DNA of 64,000 nt from Nitrospira sp. MA-1 (GTDB lineage: Bacteria > Nitrospirota > Nitrospiria > Nitrospirales > UBA8639), in the NCBI GenBank assembly GCA_032139905.1, contig JAQJDB010000007.1, positions 248,001 through 312,000 of the forward strand, given 5' to 3'. The translations under genes were made by a program, and so were the position numbers. Positions 8,525 through 18,176 of this stretch are shown in pieces. The notes under the pieces are model-generated. The model was not told where the DNA came from. It saw only the letters and a list, made by a program, of their open reading frames with translations, and ran no database searches. The first letter of the stretch is position 1; the number at the start of each line of letters is the position of its first letter.

Positions 8525-8953
8525 ATGCAACGCCAATCAATTGTGACAATGGCCGGTTTGATCGGCCTGCTTCTGGTGGGAGTGGGTGGCTGTGGTGTGT
8601 GGCCAGTCATGACCGAGGACCATGGACGACGGCCTCACGCCATGGGGAAAAGTGATCAAGTCTTCTCGCCTTGGGCACCCCAACCTATTCACCTTCATGA
8701 AGAGTATGGGTTGCCATATCGACAGGCTCTCGAAAATCAAATCGTGAATCCTGCGTCGGCCAACAATCTTGGTCCTATTCCTGGCTCAGCCGATTCACAT
8801 GCTCTGCACCAAAGTCTGGCTCGGTATCAGTTGATGTTTGAAAGCCCGCCGTACTCCCCGTTTAAATTGAAGGGTGGTTCCGGCGGTGGCTCATCAAGCG
8901 GTGGTTCTTCAGGCGGTAATGCCTCAATTGGGGTCTCTTCGGAGGGATATTAA
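8525..8953 (+). CDS. Small lipoprotein of the tad operon (CpaD-position)
   Basis: A predicted lipoprotein of 142 residues. The signal peptide ends in a lipobox (LLLVGVGGC), followed by a mature part without obvious domain and a Gly/Ser-rich tail (GGSGGGSSSGGSSGGN). AAAAGGAG lies 6 bases before ATG 8525, better than the earlier in-frame ATG at 8504. It sits between secretin and TadZ, where other Tad loci carry CpaD or pilotin-like lipoproteins. I see no sequence similarity to CpaD that I can name, so the role (secretin pilotin or partner) is inferred from position. Only one base separates its stop from the next start. Confidence 0.75.
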   Translation: MQRQSIVTMAGLIGLLLVGVGGCGVWPVMTEDHGRRPHAMGKSDQVFSPWAPQPIHLHEEYGLPYRQALENQIVNPASANNLGPIPGSADSHALHQSLARYQLMFESPPYSPFKLKGGSGGGSSSGGSSGGNASIGVSSEGY

Positions 8954-8954
8954 C

Positions 8955-10208
8955 ATGAAGGATAAAAGCTGGAAGCCAAAACGTATAGGCGCGGATTCCT
9001 CAGGGGCCTCATCTGATGTGCCAGTCATTGAGCTTTCCATTCGCTCGCAAGAATGTAAGGCGACCCTTGAGAGCATCATTCGGGAAACTGACGGTGTGCA
9101 GCTCAAGGACGGTCCGGATCCGGGAGTTCCTGCACTCATGATTATGGAACTTGAAGACACTCCGGAGGATACTTTCTCCCTTATTCGAGAGATGATGAAA
9201 TTGAATAAAGGGATGGAGATATTCCTGACCGCTGCCAGCCTGGAGTCCAATATTTTATTGGAAGCCATGCGTGCCGGAGCAAAAGAGTTTTTAGCCCAAC
9301 CACTCCAAAAGCAAGAAGTGAGCGATGCGATAATGCGATTTTTGGATCGGAGCACCGCCCCAGTTCGTCAGGGTGACGGACAACGAGCGGCGGGAAAGGT
9401 TCTCGCATTTTTTGGCGGAAAAGGTGGGGTGGGAACGACCAGTATCGCGGTAAATTTGGCTGCTGCTATAAAAAAAGGGCCCAACAACCCGTCCGTGGCA
9501 CTGGTGGATGTCAACCAGCATGGTGGAGATCTTCCCTTGTATCTCGATTTGCAACCGAACCATAGCTTCCGGGATATCGCGACAGATTTGTCCAGGCTAG
9601 ACCAGGCATTTCTCATTCGTGTCCTTACCAAAACGGAATTGGGCATTCAGGTGCTCCCGTCGGGGTATGACGATCTCAGCACAGGTCGATTAAGTCCTGA
9701 TTGTGTGGAGGCAACGCTCCGACTTCTTCAATCCAGTTTTGACTATGTCATTCTGGATTGTGGGCACGTGTTGGATTTGACCACGAAAAAGGCACTGGAG
9801 CTTGCGACGTTAATTATGGTGACATCCACGTTGATGGTTCCCGTAGTTCATCGAACGAAGCGGATTCTAGAGTTGTTGCGTGGTTCGGGATTTCCTGCGG
9901 AAAAAATCCGGTTGGTAATGAATCGATTTTTATCGGCGGAACAGGACGTGCTGAAAGAGACGGAAGATATTTTGAAACAAAAAGCGTTCTGGCTGCTCCC
10001 CAACGATTATCCCTCAGCAAGTCAAGCCGTGAATAGCGGAAAGCCGTTGATCGATGTGGCTCCCCGGTCGGCAGTGGCTCAGTCCTATCGGGATCTGGCT
10101 GGTTCCTTTGACGGGCAGGCGAAAAAACAGGCAAGCAAGGGATCGTTAGCAGGATGGTTGAATCCCTTTAAAGGGCGGAATGTTCAATCATCCCCTTCAG
10201 GGGCATAA
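8955..10208 (+). CDS. cpaE: Pilus-localising ATPase TadZ/CpaE
   Basis: A 417-residue ParA/MinD-like protein. The N-terminal atypical receiver-like domain (about residues 20-135; GAKEFLAQPL in its last part) precedes the ATPase domain. That domain begins with a deviant Walker A, GGKGGVGTTS (near residue 155), and has Walker B-like YVILDCG further on. TadZ proteins place the Tad machine at the cell pole. GGAGGG precedes the ATG at 8955; the longer open frame from 8874 overlaps the upstream lipoprotein and is rejected. Confidence 0.92.
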   Translation: MKDKSWKPKRIGADSSGASSDVPVIELSIRSQECKATLESIIRETDGVQLKDGPDPGVPALMIMELEDTPEDTFSLIREMMKLNKGMEIFLTAASLESNILLEAMRAGAKEFLAQPLQKQEVSDAIMRFLDRSTAPVRQGDGQRAAGKVLAFFGGKGGVGTTSIAVNLAAAIKKGPNNPSVALVDVNQHGGDLPLYLDLQPNHSFRDIATDLSRLDQAFLIRVLTKTELGIQVLPSGYDDLSTGRLSPDCVEATLRLLQSSFDYVILDCGHVLDLTTKKALELATLIMVTSTLMVPVVHRTKRILELLRGSGFPAEKIRLVMNRFLSAEQDVLKETEDILKQKAFWLLPNDYPSASQAVNSGKPLIDVAPRSAVAQSYRDLAGSFDGQAKKQASKGSLAGWLNPFKGRNVQSSPSGA

Positions 10209-10242
10209 TTTATCCCTTTCATGAGATTGAGGAATCTGGTCT

Positions 10243-11568
10243 ATGTACGAAACAAAATGGGATGAAGTGGGTGCGGGAGCGGGCATTGGGGGGTTAAACC
10301 TGGGCCCATTGAAGGAACGACTTCATCGTCAGGTGATTGATACCCTTGATTTGGCGGTTGTCGCGAAGTTGGATAATAATCTTCTCAAGGTCGAGCTGAC
10401 TAAGCTGGTCCAGGAAATGTTGGAGAAGGAATCTGTCCCTCTCAGTATGAAGGAGCGGGAAAGCCTGATTTCGGACATTGAGCATGAAGTTATGGGTTTA
10501 GGCCCACTTGAACCGTTGGTGCAAGATCAATCAGTGAACGATATTCTGGTCAACCGGGCCGACCAAATTTACGTGGAACGGGCGGGAAAACTTGAATTGA
10601 CTGATGTAAAGTTTCGTGATGAAGCCCATCTCCGGAAAATTATTGAAAAAATTGTGTCGGCTGTTGGGCGACGAATTGATGAATCGTCGCCAATGGTTGA
10701 TGCTCGTTTGTTAGACGGGTCACGCGTGAACGCCATTATTCCGCCGTTGGCATTGAATGGATCTTCTATTTCGATTCGAAAGTTTTCCAAGGATAAGTTG
10801 CAGATTTCGGATTTAGTGAACAAACGTTCCCTTACTCCCGAGATCGCAGAACTCCTTCGTGGGATTGTTGAAGCTCGACTGAATATCCTGATCTCGGGAG
10901 GAACCGGCTGCGGGAAAACGACCATTCTGAATATTCTGTCTGGATTTATTCCCTCAGACGAACGCATTGTGACGATTGAGGATTCAGCGGAATTACAATT
11001 GCGGCAAGAGCATGTGGTCCGGCTCGAAACCCGCCCTCCCAACGTTGAAGGGCGAGGAGAAGTGAGTCAGCGGGAATTAGTCAAAAATTGTTTGCGTATG
11101 CGGCCGGATCGAATTGTGATGGGTGAGGTGCGAAGTGGGGAATGTCTCGACATGCTACAAGCCATGAATACAGGGCATGATGGATCTCTGACTACGATTC
11201 ATGCCAATACCCCACGAGATTGTCTGACGCGGGTGGAGACATTGGTAGCCATGGCCGGGTTGAATCTGGCTACGAAGGCCCTTCGCCATTATATCAGTTC
11301 CGCTATCGATGTCATTCTCCAAATGACTCGCTTGTCGGATGGATCCCGGAAAATGACCAGTTTGTCAGAAATTGTGGGTATGGAAGGCGAAACCATTACT
11401 CTCCAGGAAATATTCTTGTTTCAACAAACCGGACTGGATGAAGAACGCAAGGTGCATGGGCAATTCAGGGCAACTGGAGTGCGACCGAAATTTGTCGAAC
11501 GGTTTAAAGCATTAGGCATTTCTTGTGATCCAAATATCTTCGACCCTGAGAAAATTTATGAAGTGTAA
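10243..11568 (+). CDS. cpaF: Tad secretion ATPase TadA/CpaF
   Basis: A 441-residue T2SSE/VirB11-type hexameric ATPase that powers pilus extension and probably retraction. An N-terminal region ends with [19 protein letters not shown]. Walker A is GGTGCGKTT (about residues 218-226), the Asp box [12 protein letters not shown] follows, then Walker [15 protein letters not shown] and the His box [13 protein letters not shown]. All key motifs are intact and length is typical. It lies between TadZ and TadB as in other Tad loci. Confidence 0.95.
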   Translation: MYETKWDEVGAGAGIGGLNLGPLKERLHRQVIDTLDLAVVAKLDNNLLKVELTKLVQEMLEKESVPLSMKERESLISDIEHEVMGLGPLEPLVQDQSVNDILVNRADQIYVERAGKLELTDVKFRDEAHLRKIIEKIVSAVGRRIDESSPMVDARLLDGSRVNAIIPPLALNGSSISIRKFSKDKLQISDLVNKRSLTPEIAELLRGIVEARLNILISGGTGCGKTTILNILSGFIPSDERIVTIEDSAELQLRQEHVVRLETRPPNVEGRGEVSQRELVKNCLRMRPDRIVMGEVRSGECLDMLQAMNTGHDGSLTTIHANTPRDCLTRVETLVAMAGLNLATKALRHYISSAIDVILQMTRLSDGSRKMTSLSEIVGMEGETITLQEIFLFQQTGLDEERKVHGQFRATGVRPKFVERFKALGISCDPNIFDPEKIYEV

Positions 11569-11658
11569 TAACCACTATTTCAATTGTTCCACTTTCACAA
11601 AGGCCTTAGTTGTGATGGTTCGTCTTGTTGATTCGTCATCTTGTTGGGAGGACGTATC

Positions 11659-12636
11659 ATGACCGTGGCCATTAGTATTGGAATATTTCTGTCCATTATT
11701 CTGTTTGTGGAGGGAGCCTATTACTGTTACCACCAATATGTGAATCCCCAGAACCGGAATTTTAAGCGGCGCTTGCGTGGGGGATCGGGAAAACCGGGAG
11801 ATCTTCAGAAAGCAATAGATGCGCCTGGAATTCTTCGAAATCGCAAGATGAGCGACATTCCGTGGATTCAAAGCTTGTTGGGGTCTATGACGACGTTGGG
11901 GGGACTGGAAAAATTACTTCAACAGGCCAATAGTCAAATGCCGGTTGGGGTATTTTTCCTCTTATCCGGAGTGCTGGGAGGAGTAGGGTTACTGGTTGCC
12001 ACTTTTCAAGACTATGGGATGTTTGCTGCCATGGGGCTCAGTCTTGTGGGGATGATGCTTCCATTGCTTCAGATGAAACGGAAGCGGAAACGTCGTTTTA
12101 AGGAATTTGAACGGCAATTACCCGAAGCTTTGGATTTAATGGCTCGTGCCCTTCGGGCGGGGCATGCCTTTTCTGTGGGTATGAAGATGATCGGGGATGA
12201 ATTTCCAGATCCGATTGGTCCTGAGTTTAGTCGAACCGTGGAGGAAATTTCGTTTGGAATCGATGTCCCTCAAGCGATGAACAATTTAAATGGGCGGGTG
12301 ATCAGTACGGATTTAAAGTTCTTTGTCACGGCCTTAGTCGTTCAACGAGAGACTGGTGGAAATTTAGCGGAAATCATTGAGGCGATTTCTCGACTCATCC
12401 GGCAACGATTTGAATTACTTGGTCGAGTCAAAGCGCTTTCGGCTGAAGGCCGGATGTCGGGGATTATTTTATTCTGCATGCCGATTGTGATGAGCATTCT
12501 GTTGTGGTTCTTGAATGAAGCCTACATGCGTATTTTGATTGAGGATGAGATGGGTCAAATGATGGCTCTAGGTTCAGGTTTGTTGATGATCGTGGGAGCC
12601 TTTGTGATGAAAAATATGTGTGATATTAAAGTCTAG
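11659..12636 (+). CDS. tadB: Inner-membrane platform protein TadB
   Basis: A T2SSF-domain protein of 325 residues that, with TadC, forms the inner-membrane platform. An N-terminal membrane helix is followed by a pair of helices near residues 100-140. The cytoplasmic T2SSF domain is visible (FERQLPEALDLMARALRAGHAF, in part; VQRETGGNLAEIIE), and further helices close the C-terminus. ATG 11659 is chosen because GGGAGG lies 10-12 bases upstream; the frame opens at 11641. The 9-base gap to tadC suggests co-transcription. Confidence 0.92.
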   Translation: MTVAISIGIFLSIILFVEGAYYCYHQYVNPQNRNFKRRLRGGSGKPGDLQKAIDAPGILRNRKMSDIPWIQSLLGSMTTLGGLEKLLQQANSQMPVGVFFLLSGVLGGVGLLVATFQDYGMFAAMGLSLVGMMLPLLQMKRKRKRRFKEFERQLPEALDLMARALRAGHAFSVGMKMIGDEFPDPIGPEFSRTVEEISFGIDVPQAMNNLNGRVISTDLKFFVTALVVQRETGGNLAEIIEAISRLIRQRFELLGRVKALSAEGRMSGIILFCMPIVMSILLWFLNEAYMRILIEDEMGQMMALGSGLLMIVGAFVMKNMCDIKV

Positions 12637-12645
12637 AGGGATGGC

Positions 12646-13599
12646 ATGATGGATCCATTATTCTTGATCAGTCTTTTGGTGTTTTTTGGGGTTCTCGTTG
12701 TCGGCTGGGGTATGTGGAGTTATGTGCAGTCCCAGGAAAAGGTCAAGGACTGGAGTATACGGGCGAAAGGCCAGTCGCTCTCGCAGAGTTCCTCGCAAAA
12801 AACTGAAAAGAAAACGAGTTTTAAAGATCAAGGCATGAAGCTGCTTGAGCGATTAGGCCAGGTCAATAAGCCCAAGGATCAAGCTGTCACCACTCGTTTG
12901 CGTGCCGCATTGGCAACGGCAGGATATCGAAATCCGCGGGCGATTGTAGTGTTTTTGGGAACCCGGATTTTTCTGGCAATTCTGCTAGGTCTGACCTTTC
13001 TCGTTTTTGGTTCAGAAGTGATGCAGGGAAAGGATCCCATGTTTTTCCCCATTGTGCTGATTGGTGTCATGATGGTGGGATTTTATGGTCCCCAACTATG
13101 GTTGAGCAGTGCCATCACTAAACGTAAAGAACGTTTAGTGAACGGGTTTCCTGATGCGCTTGATTTAATGGTGGTATGCGTAGAAGCGGGGTTAGGGCTG
13201 GACCAAGCCATTTCACGGGTGGGGCAGGAAGTCAAGCAAGGTCATCCCGATCTTGGTGATGAATTTATCTTGTTAAACTTGGAGCTACGTGCCGGTTTAA
13301 GTCGGGAACAGGGACTTCGGAATTTGGTCAATCGGACAAACCTCGACGATATTCGCAGTTTGGTAGCCCTGCTGATTCAGACGGATCGATTTGGTACGAG
13401 TATTGGCCAGGCGCTTCGAGTCCACTCGGATTCCATGCGGTTAAAACGAAGACTGAAAGCTGAAGAGCGAGGGGCACAGCTTCCAGTAAAACTGATGATT
13501 CCTCTTATATTGTTTATTTTTCCAGCATTAATGGTGGTGATCATTGGTCCTGGTGCTATTAGCCTTATGCGAAATTTAATGCCGGCTATGGGAGGGTGA
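12646..13599 (+). CDS. tadC: Inner-membrane platform protein TadC
   Basis: A 317-residue paralogue of TadB with the same T2SSF fold (GFPDALDLMVVCVEAGLGLDQAI, in part; LIQTDRFGTSIGQALRVH) and hydrophobic helices at both ends (LLVFFGVLVVGWGMWSYV; LMIPLILFIFPALMVVIIGPGAI). Two ATGs occur at 12646 and 12649; either may be used. It pairs with TadB and is the last membrane component before the TPR lipoprotein. Confidence 0.92.
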   Translation: MMDPLFLISLLVFFGVLVVGWGMWSYVQSQEKVKDWSIRAKGQSLSQSSSQKTEKKTSFKDQGMKLLERLGQVNKPKDQAVTTRLRAALATAGYRNPRAIVVFLGTRIFLAILLGLTFLVFGSEVMQGKDPMFFPIVLIGVMMVGFYGPQLWLSSAITKRKERLVNGFPDALDLMVVCVEAGLGLDQAISRVGQEVKQGHPDLGDEFILLNLELRAGLSREQGLRNLVNRTNLDDIRSLVALLIQTDRFGTSIGQALRVHSDSMRLKRRLKAEERGAQLPVKLMIPLILFIFPALMVVIIGPGAISLMRNLMPAMGG

Positions 13600-13775
13600 A
13601 CTCGAAAGAGATCCACGAACAATAGAATCGTTAAACATTTCAAAAGTGTAGAGGAAGACATAACATGGGAGTTTCATTCCACAAAATAACAGAACAAGAA
13701 ATTCCAACAGCCAATTTGACTGTTTGGGCGATTGCGTTACTGGCGATAAAAGAAACCTTTCAGATGAGGTACACA

Positions 13776-14771
13776 ATGATGAAGGCGAGCCTCCTCGTAA
13801 CTTTGTTCGTATTGTTCAGCTTGGGTGTCGTTGGGTGTGCCCAAAAAGAACAGTCCATGTTCACCCTACAGGATGAACATTACCAGCAAATCATGGAACG
13901 GCAGAAGGCGGGAATCGATTCGGAATCCCAAGCGCCTGTGGATCTCACTCAAGTCATGAAGGGCGAGGAGTATGAAAAACTGGGAGATGCCCATTTGCAG
14001 CAAGGCGATTTCAGGACGGCAAAAATTCAATATGAAAAAGTGTTAGAGGCTTCCCCTGAACAGATTCCTGCGCGATACAAGCTGGCGGTGATCTATTTGG
14101 AAAAAGGATCTCCTCAGGAAGCCTATAACCAATTTCACCAAATTTTGGATTATGATTTGAATTTCGCACCAGCTTACGAGGGGATGGGGCGAGCCTTGCT
14201 GAAGATGGAGAAGGACCAGGAGGCGGAGCAGGAGTTCCAGGCGGCGCTATTGTATGACGGTGAAATGTGGACCTCTCAAAATTACCTTGGCATTGTGGCC
14301 GATCGGCGTCATGATCATAAAGAGGCGATCCACCTGTATGAAGTTACCTTGCAAAAAAGGGCAGATGATCCATCGATCTTGAACAATTTGGGTATGGCGT
14401 ATTACCTCGATAACCAATATGAAGAGGCGGTCAGGACCTTTCAACAAGCGATTCAGGTTGGTGGATCCAATGATAAAATTTCGAATAATTTAGGATTAGC
14501 TCTCACCAAACTTGGGCATTTCGATCTAGCCTACGACGCCTATGCCCGAGGAATGGATCCAGCCAAGGCCTATAATAACTTGGGTGTGGCATTTTTGGAG
14601 ATTGGGAAGTTTGCGCGAGCTTCCCGTTGTTTTGAGAAAGCCATTGAAACCCAACCGACCTTTTATGAAAAGGCCAAAGAGAATCTGTTGCTCAGCAATC
14701 GAATGCTGTCGAAATTCCCCATGGTTCAGCAGCAAACATTACTGCGACGGGACCCCGTGTGTGTGTCCTGA
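13776..14771 (+). CDS. tadD: TPR lipoprotein, TadD-like
   Basis: A predicted outer-membrane lipoprotein of 331 residues. The signal peptide ends LFSLGVVGC (lipobox), and about six tetratricopeptide repeats follow (for example GDFRTAKIQYEKVLEASPE, NNLGMAYYLDNQYEEAVRTF). TadD-type TPR lipoproteins assist secretin assembly. ATG 13776 is preferred because it places the lipobox at a normal distance; the frame opens at 13665 with a non-signal N-terminus. It closes the operon; I see no strong terminator directly behind it. Confidence 0.85.
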   Translation: MMKASLLVTLFVLFSLGVVGCAQKEQSMFTLQDEHYQQIMERQKAGIDSESQAPVDLTQVMKGEEYEKLGDAHLQQGDFRTAKIQYEKVLEASPEQIPARYKLAVIYLEKGSPQEAYNQFHQILDYDLNFAPAYEGMGRALLKMEKDQEAEQEFQAALLYDGEMWTSQNYLGIVADRRHDHKEAIHLYEVTLQKRADDPSILNNLGMAYYLDNQYEEAVRTFQQAIQVGGSNDKISNNLGLALTKLGHFDLAYDAYARGMDPAKAYNNLGVAFLEIGKFARASRCFEKAIETQPTFYEKAKENLLLSNRMLSKFPMVQQQTLLRRDPVCVS

Positions 14772-15415
14772 GCCATTTAAATCCCCTGGATGGACGCGTT
14801 GTGTCAATGCCTTCTGCCCAGATTTGATTGGTCCGCTTGAGTCATTCCCGACAGGGATGATCGGGAGTTTATTGGTTGTGGAAGAAATGGACGTCTTCTG
14901 ACAATCATTTAGAAAAATCCTTACCTGATTTTTCGTTGACTTACCTTCATGTAGAATTGCCACCGTGGGGAAGGAACCGTCCTCTCGTGGACCTTCCCTT
15001 CGTCAAGCTCACCCAATATATGAATTTCAATGATTGGCAATTCTCGCGTTGTGCGAGCTTGTGGGTGAGGCGGTCGGGTAAGCCGTATGTTTTCCTAGTC
15101 TGTTCCTTTTTTGAATTTGTCCGTTTCCTAAATTGTTTTCGATACGGACGATGGTTGTTCCCTGCTTCTCAATTATCCTATCATGCATCCAATATCATCT
15201 TTTCCTTTAAAATGACTCTCGGTGAGACTGCGGTAGAGAACAACAGGAAATCTATCGGCTAAGCCGAATACGCTGGACTTTGAAATTAAATATTCCCTGC
15301 TCTTTGTTCATTCTGTGTGACGGTTTTTTCTTAATACGAGGGTCGAGTAATCTGTCTTTCAGAGGTAATACTCGAGTCAGAGACCCCAGCTATTACGATG
15401 AGGATCTCGAGCACG
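14772..15415. other. Convergent intergenic region after the tad operon; no gene seen
   Basis: The stretch separates the plus-strand tad operon from the minus-strand kinase gene. Open frames here lack coding character or family similarity. A weak CCCGA/TCGGG stem near 14850 is the only structure noted. Confidence 0.4.
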
Positions 15416-18124
15416 TCAGTGGGTCGTCTCACCCTTGTTTTGAGAAAACATGCATTCAAGAGTTTTTGCCAGGTCGAATATTTTATAAGGCTTGACCAAA
15501 ATCCCTTGGAATCCATGTTCTTGAAAATCGCACATAATGGGATCGTCTGAATATCCGCTGGTGACAATAGCTTTAATGCGAGGGTCTAATTTTCTAAGAT
15601 GCTGAATGGCTTTCACCCCTCCCATGGCGCCTGGAATGGTGAGATCGAGGATGACCACTTCAAATTTTTTTCCATCCGCCAGTCCTTTGGAAACAAGGTT
15701 GATGGCCGTTTGCCCATCTGGCGCGCTGACCACATCATAGCCGAACTGCGTTAGCGCATCCTCAACCATACGGCGAATGCTGTGTTCGTCATCCATAACC
15801 AGGACCCGTCCTCTATAATTTCGGGGAATGGCTGGAATGTTCTCTGTCTCAACTTCTGGCGTGACATGTGCGGATGGTAGAAACAGGGTGAAAATTGTGC
15901 CGACTCCGACTTTTGATGTCACGCTGATGTGTCCATGATGTTGCTGGATAATGCTATGGGCGGTGGCTAATCCCAACCCGGAAGCGCCTGGTTTGGTGGT
16001 GTAATACGGATCAAAAATGTTTGCCAGTTGGCGTGCCTCAATCCCGTTCCCCTGGTCCTCAAAAGAAATTCGCACATAGTTTCCAGGGATGAGTGCCGGC
16101 GAAGGAAGGGCCGAGGAATCATTCAGTCTCACGTTTTCTACTTTGAGGCTCAAGTGACCAGCGTGAGGCATGGCCTGTCTTGCATTGAGAGTAATGTTTT
16201 GAAAAACCTGCCGGATTTGACCGGGATCAGCATCAAGAGGCCAAAGGTCATCGGGGATGTCGAAATGACAACTGATTGATGACCCTGATAGGGCAAAAAT
16301 CGTGCTTTTTCGAAGTAATTCTCCTAACGCGATGGATGTCTTTATCGGCGCTCCGCCCTTGGCAAAGGTCAGAAGTTGTTGGGTCAATTCTTTGGCGCGC
16401 AAGCAGGCTTGCTCGGCTTGCTCAAGATTTTGAGTCAAGGGGTCGCTCGAGACCATTCGCAATTTGGCCACAAACACGTTGCCCAATATCGTCGTGAGGA
16501 TATTATTGAAATCGTGAGCCAGCCCTCCCGCCAAGACCCCCAAGGAATTGAGTTTGCTAATTCGTTGTTGTTCTTCCAGTTGACGGGATTGGTCGGTGAT
16601 ATCCCGGAAGACAATCACGGTGCCCACGAGGTGACCACTATGATCGCGGATCGGTCCTTCTCTAACGGTAATCTTCCGTTGCCGGCCACCTTTGGTCAGT
16701 AATTGCTGAGGGGCATCCAGCTCAGAAAGGACAAGTGTTCTGGAAGAAAACTGTAAAGACGGCTCAGCATCGTTTTTTTTGCTATCACCGGTCAGACGGA
16801 ATATTTCTTGGAATGGCCGGTGCAAGGCCTCATGGGTTGTCCATTCGGTGATCTGCTCGGCCAACGGGTTTAAGAAAGAAATCCGTCCTTCTCGATCAGT
16901 CGTGATGATGCCTTCCGCAACCGATTGAAGCGTGGTGACCAGATGATCCTTTTCAGCAATGAGGGCCTGCTCGAGGCGTTTCCGGTCGGAAATATCTCGA
17001 AGGATAAAGCCGTGATGTGTGTCCATGCCGACTTTCCAACTCGTGGAAGAAATTTCCAAGGGAAAAGATTCGCCGCTTTTCCGTAGGCCGGTGAGCTCCA
17101 ATGGCTGCTGAAGGGGAAAGGTTGAAGGTCGACCATAACTGATATCTCCCAGTCCTTTCCTGTACATGTCTCGATATCCTTCTTCCAGTAAGGTCACAAT
17201 CGAATGCCCCAGGACCTCGTCAGGCTGATATCCGAACATTGACTGGGCTGCAGGATTCCAAGAGACAATGGTTCCGTGTAAATCGGCGGAGATGATTCCT
17301 TCATGGGCGGAGTCCACCAGAGAGGAAAATTGAGAATGGAGTTCGGTCATGGTCTGGCTGACCCGCACATGATGCGTAATATCCAGGCCATATCCCCGCA
17401 CGAGACCTTTTTCCTGGAGAGGGGAGAAGGTCCAATCAAAGTGGTGGCCCTCGACAATGACCGTGAGACCTCTGATGGGGGTTATCGTTTTGAGGCATTC
17501 TAGCGTGAGCTGTGTCAGGGTGCTTGGAAGCACCATTGGCACGCCGTCTTCCCGAAATCCATAGGTGTCGAGGAGGCGGATCATCGCTGGGTTGGCATAG
17601 GCCAGGTGTCCTTGAGCGTCCACTTCCACGATGGGATTTGGGCTTTCTTCTGGCATCGATGCAAGGTGGTGATGCCTTTCGTGTTGCTGGAGTTCCAGGC
17701 TGAGATCACGAAAAATAATCAGCGCACCAGAGTGGCGCGGATCTGTCAGTGGCGTGGATTGGAATTCCACCCATCGGGTTTCCCCACTTGGCCGTCGAAG
17801 CAAGAGTTGAGGCGTCCATATGGATTTTCCCGTGGTGATCGCTCTGGTGATCGGGCAATGTTCTTCTTGTGTGCCAAGATCAATATAGAGACATTCCGCA
17901 TGTGCATGGAAGGATTGTCCCAGGCATGAGGTTTCGGTTCGATGAAGAATCCTGGCGCCTTCCAGATTCAGGGAAAGAATCTGCCCTTGTGTATTTACGT
18001 GACAGATCCCAATGTGGATGGAGTCCATCAGGGTATGAACAAAGGCTTGGGATGAACGTAATGCCTTCTCTAGTCCTGAAATGTCCATTTGATTGAGTTC
18101 TTGAAAAAAATGTTGCCGATCCAC
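15416..18124 (-). CDS. Hybrid sensor histidine kinase with four PAS domains and a C-terminal receiver
   Basis: A 902-residue protein without membrane segments, so probably cytoplasmic. Four PAS-like domains occupy about residues 20-520 (for example NPIVEVDAQGHLAYANPAMIR, in part; GTIVSWNPAAQSMFGY; GRISFLNPLAEQITEW). The HisKA motif LAGGLAHDFNNILTTILGN carries the phospho-accepting His, and the HATPase has QIRQVFQNITLNARQAM and GLGLATAHSI. The receiver has VMDDE, the Asp in VILDLTIPG and the Lys in LVKPYK. The GTG start at 18124 is preceded by GGAAGG. It follows an HD-GYP gene by 52 bases on the same strand, which points to one transcript and a link to c-di-GMP control. Confidence 0.92.
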   Translation of the reverse strand: MDRQHFFQELNQMDISGLEKALRSSQAFVHTLMDSIHIGICHVNTQGQILSLNLEGARILHRTETSCLGQSFHAHAECLYIDLGTQEEHCPITRAITTGKSIWTPQLLLRRPSGETRWVEFQSTPLTDPRHSGALIIFRDLSLELQQHERHHHLASMPEESPNPIVEVDAQGHLAYANPAMIRLLDTYGFREDGVPMVLPSTLTQLTLECLKTITPIRGLTVIVEGHHFDWTFSPLQEKGLVRGYGLDITHHVRVSQTMTELHSQFSSLVDSAHEGIISADLHGTIVSWNPAAQSMFGYQPDEVLGHSIVTLLEEGYRDMYRKGLGDISYGRPSTFPLQQPLELTGLRKSGESFPLEISSTSWKVGMDTHHGFILRDISDRKRLEQALIAEKDHLVTTLQSVAEGIITTDREGRISFLNPLAEQITEWTTHEALHRPFQEIFRLTGDSKKNDAEPSLQFSSRTLVLSELDAPQQLLTKGGRQRKITVREGPIRDHSGHLVGTVIVFRDITDQSRQLEEQQRISKLNSLGVLAGGLAHDFNNILTTILGNVFVAKLRMVSSDPLTQNLEQAEQACLRAKELTQQLLTFAKGGAPIKTSIALGELLRKSTIFALSGSSISCHFDIPDDLWPLDADPGQIRQVFQNITLNARQAMPHAGHLSLKVENVRLNDSSALPSPALIPGNYVRISFEDQGNGIEARQLANIFDPYYTTKPGASGLGLATAHSIIQQHHGHISVTSKVGVGTIFTLFLPSAHVTPEVETENIPAIPRNYRGRVLVMDDEHSIRRMVEDALTQFGYDVVSAPDGQTAINLVSKGLADGKKFEVVILDLTIPGAMGGVKAIQHLRKLDPRIKAIVTSGYSDDPIMCDFQEHGFQGILVKPYKIFDLAKTLECMFSQNKGETTH

Positions 18125-18176
18125 TCAGCGATTCCTTCCTATCATAGTGACGACATCGTGAGAACGATACCTCGTC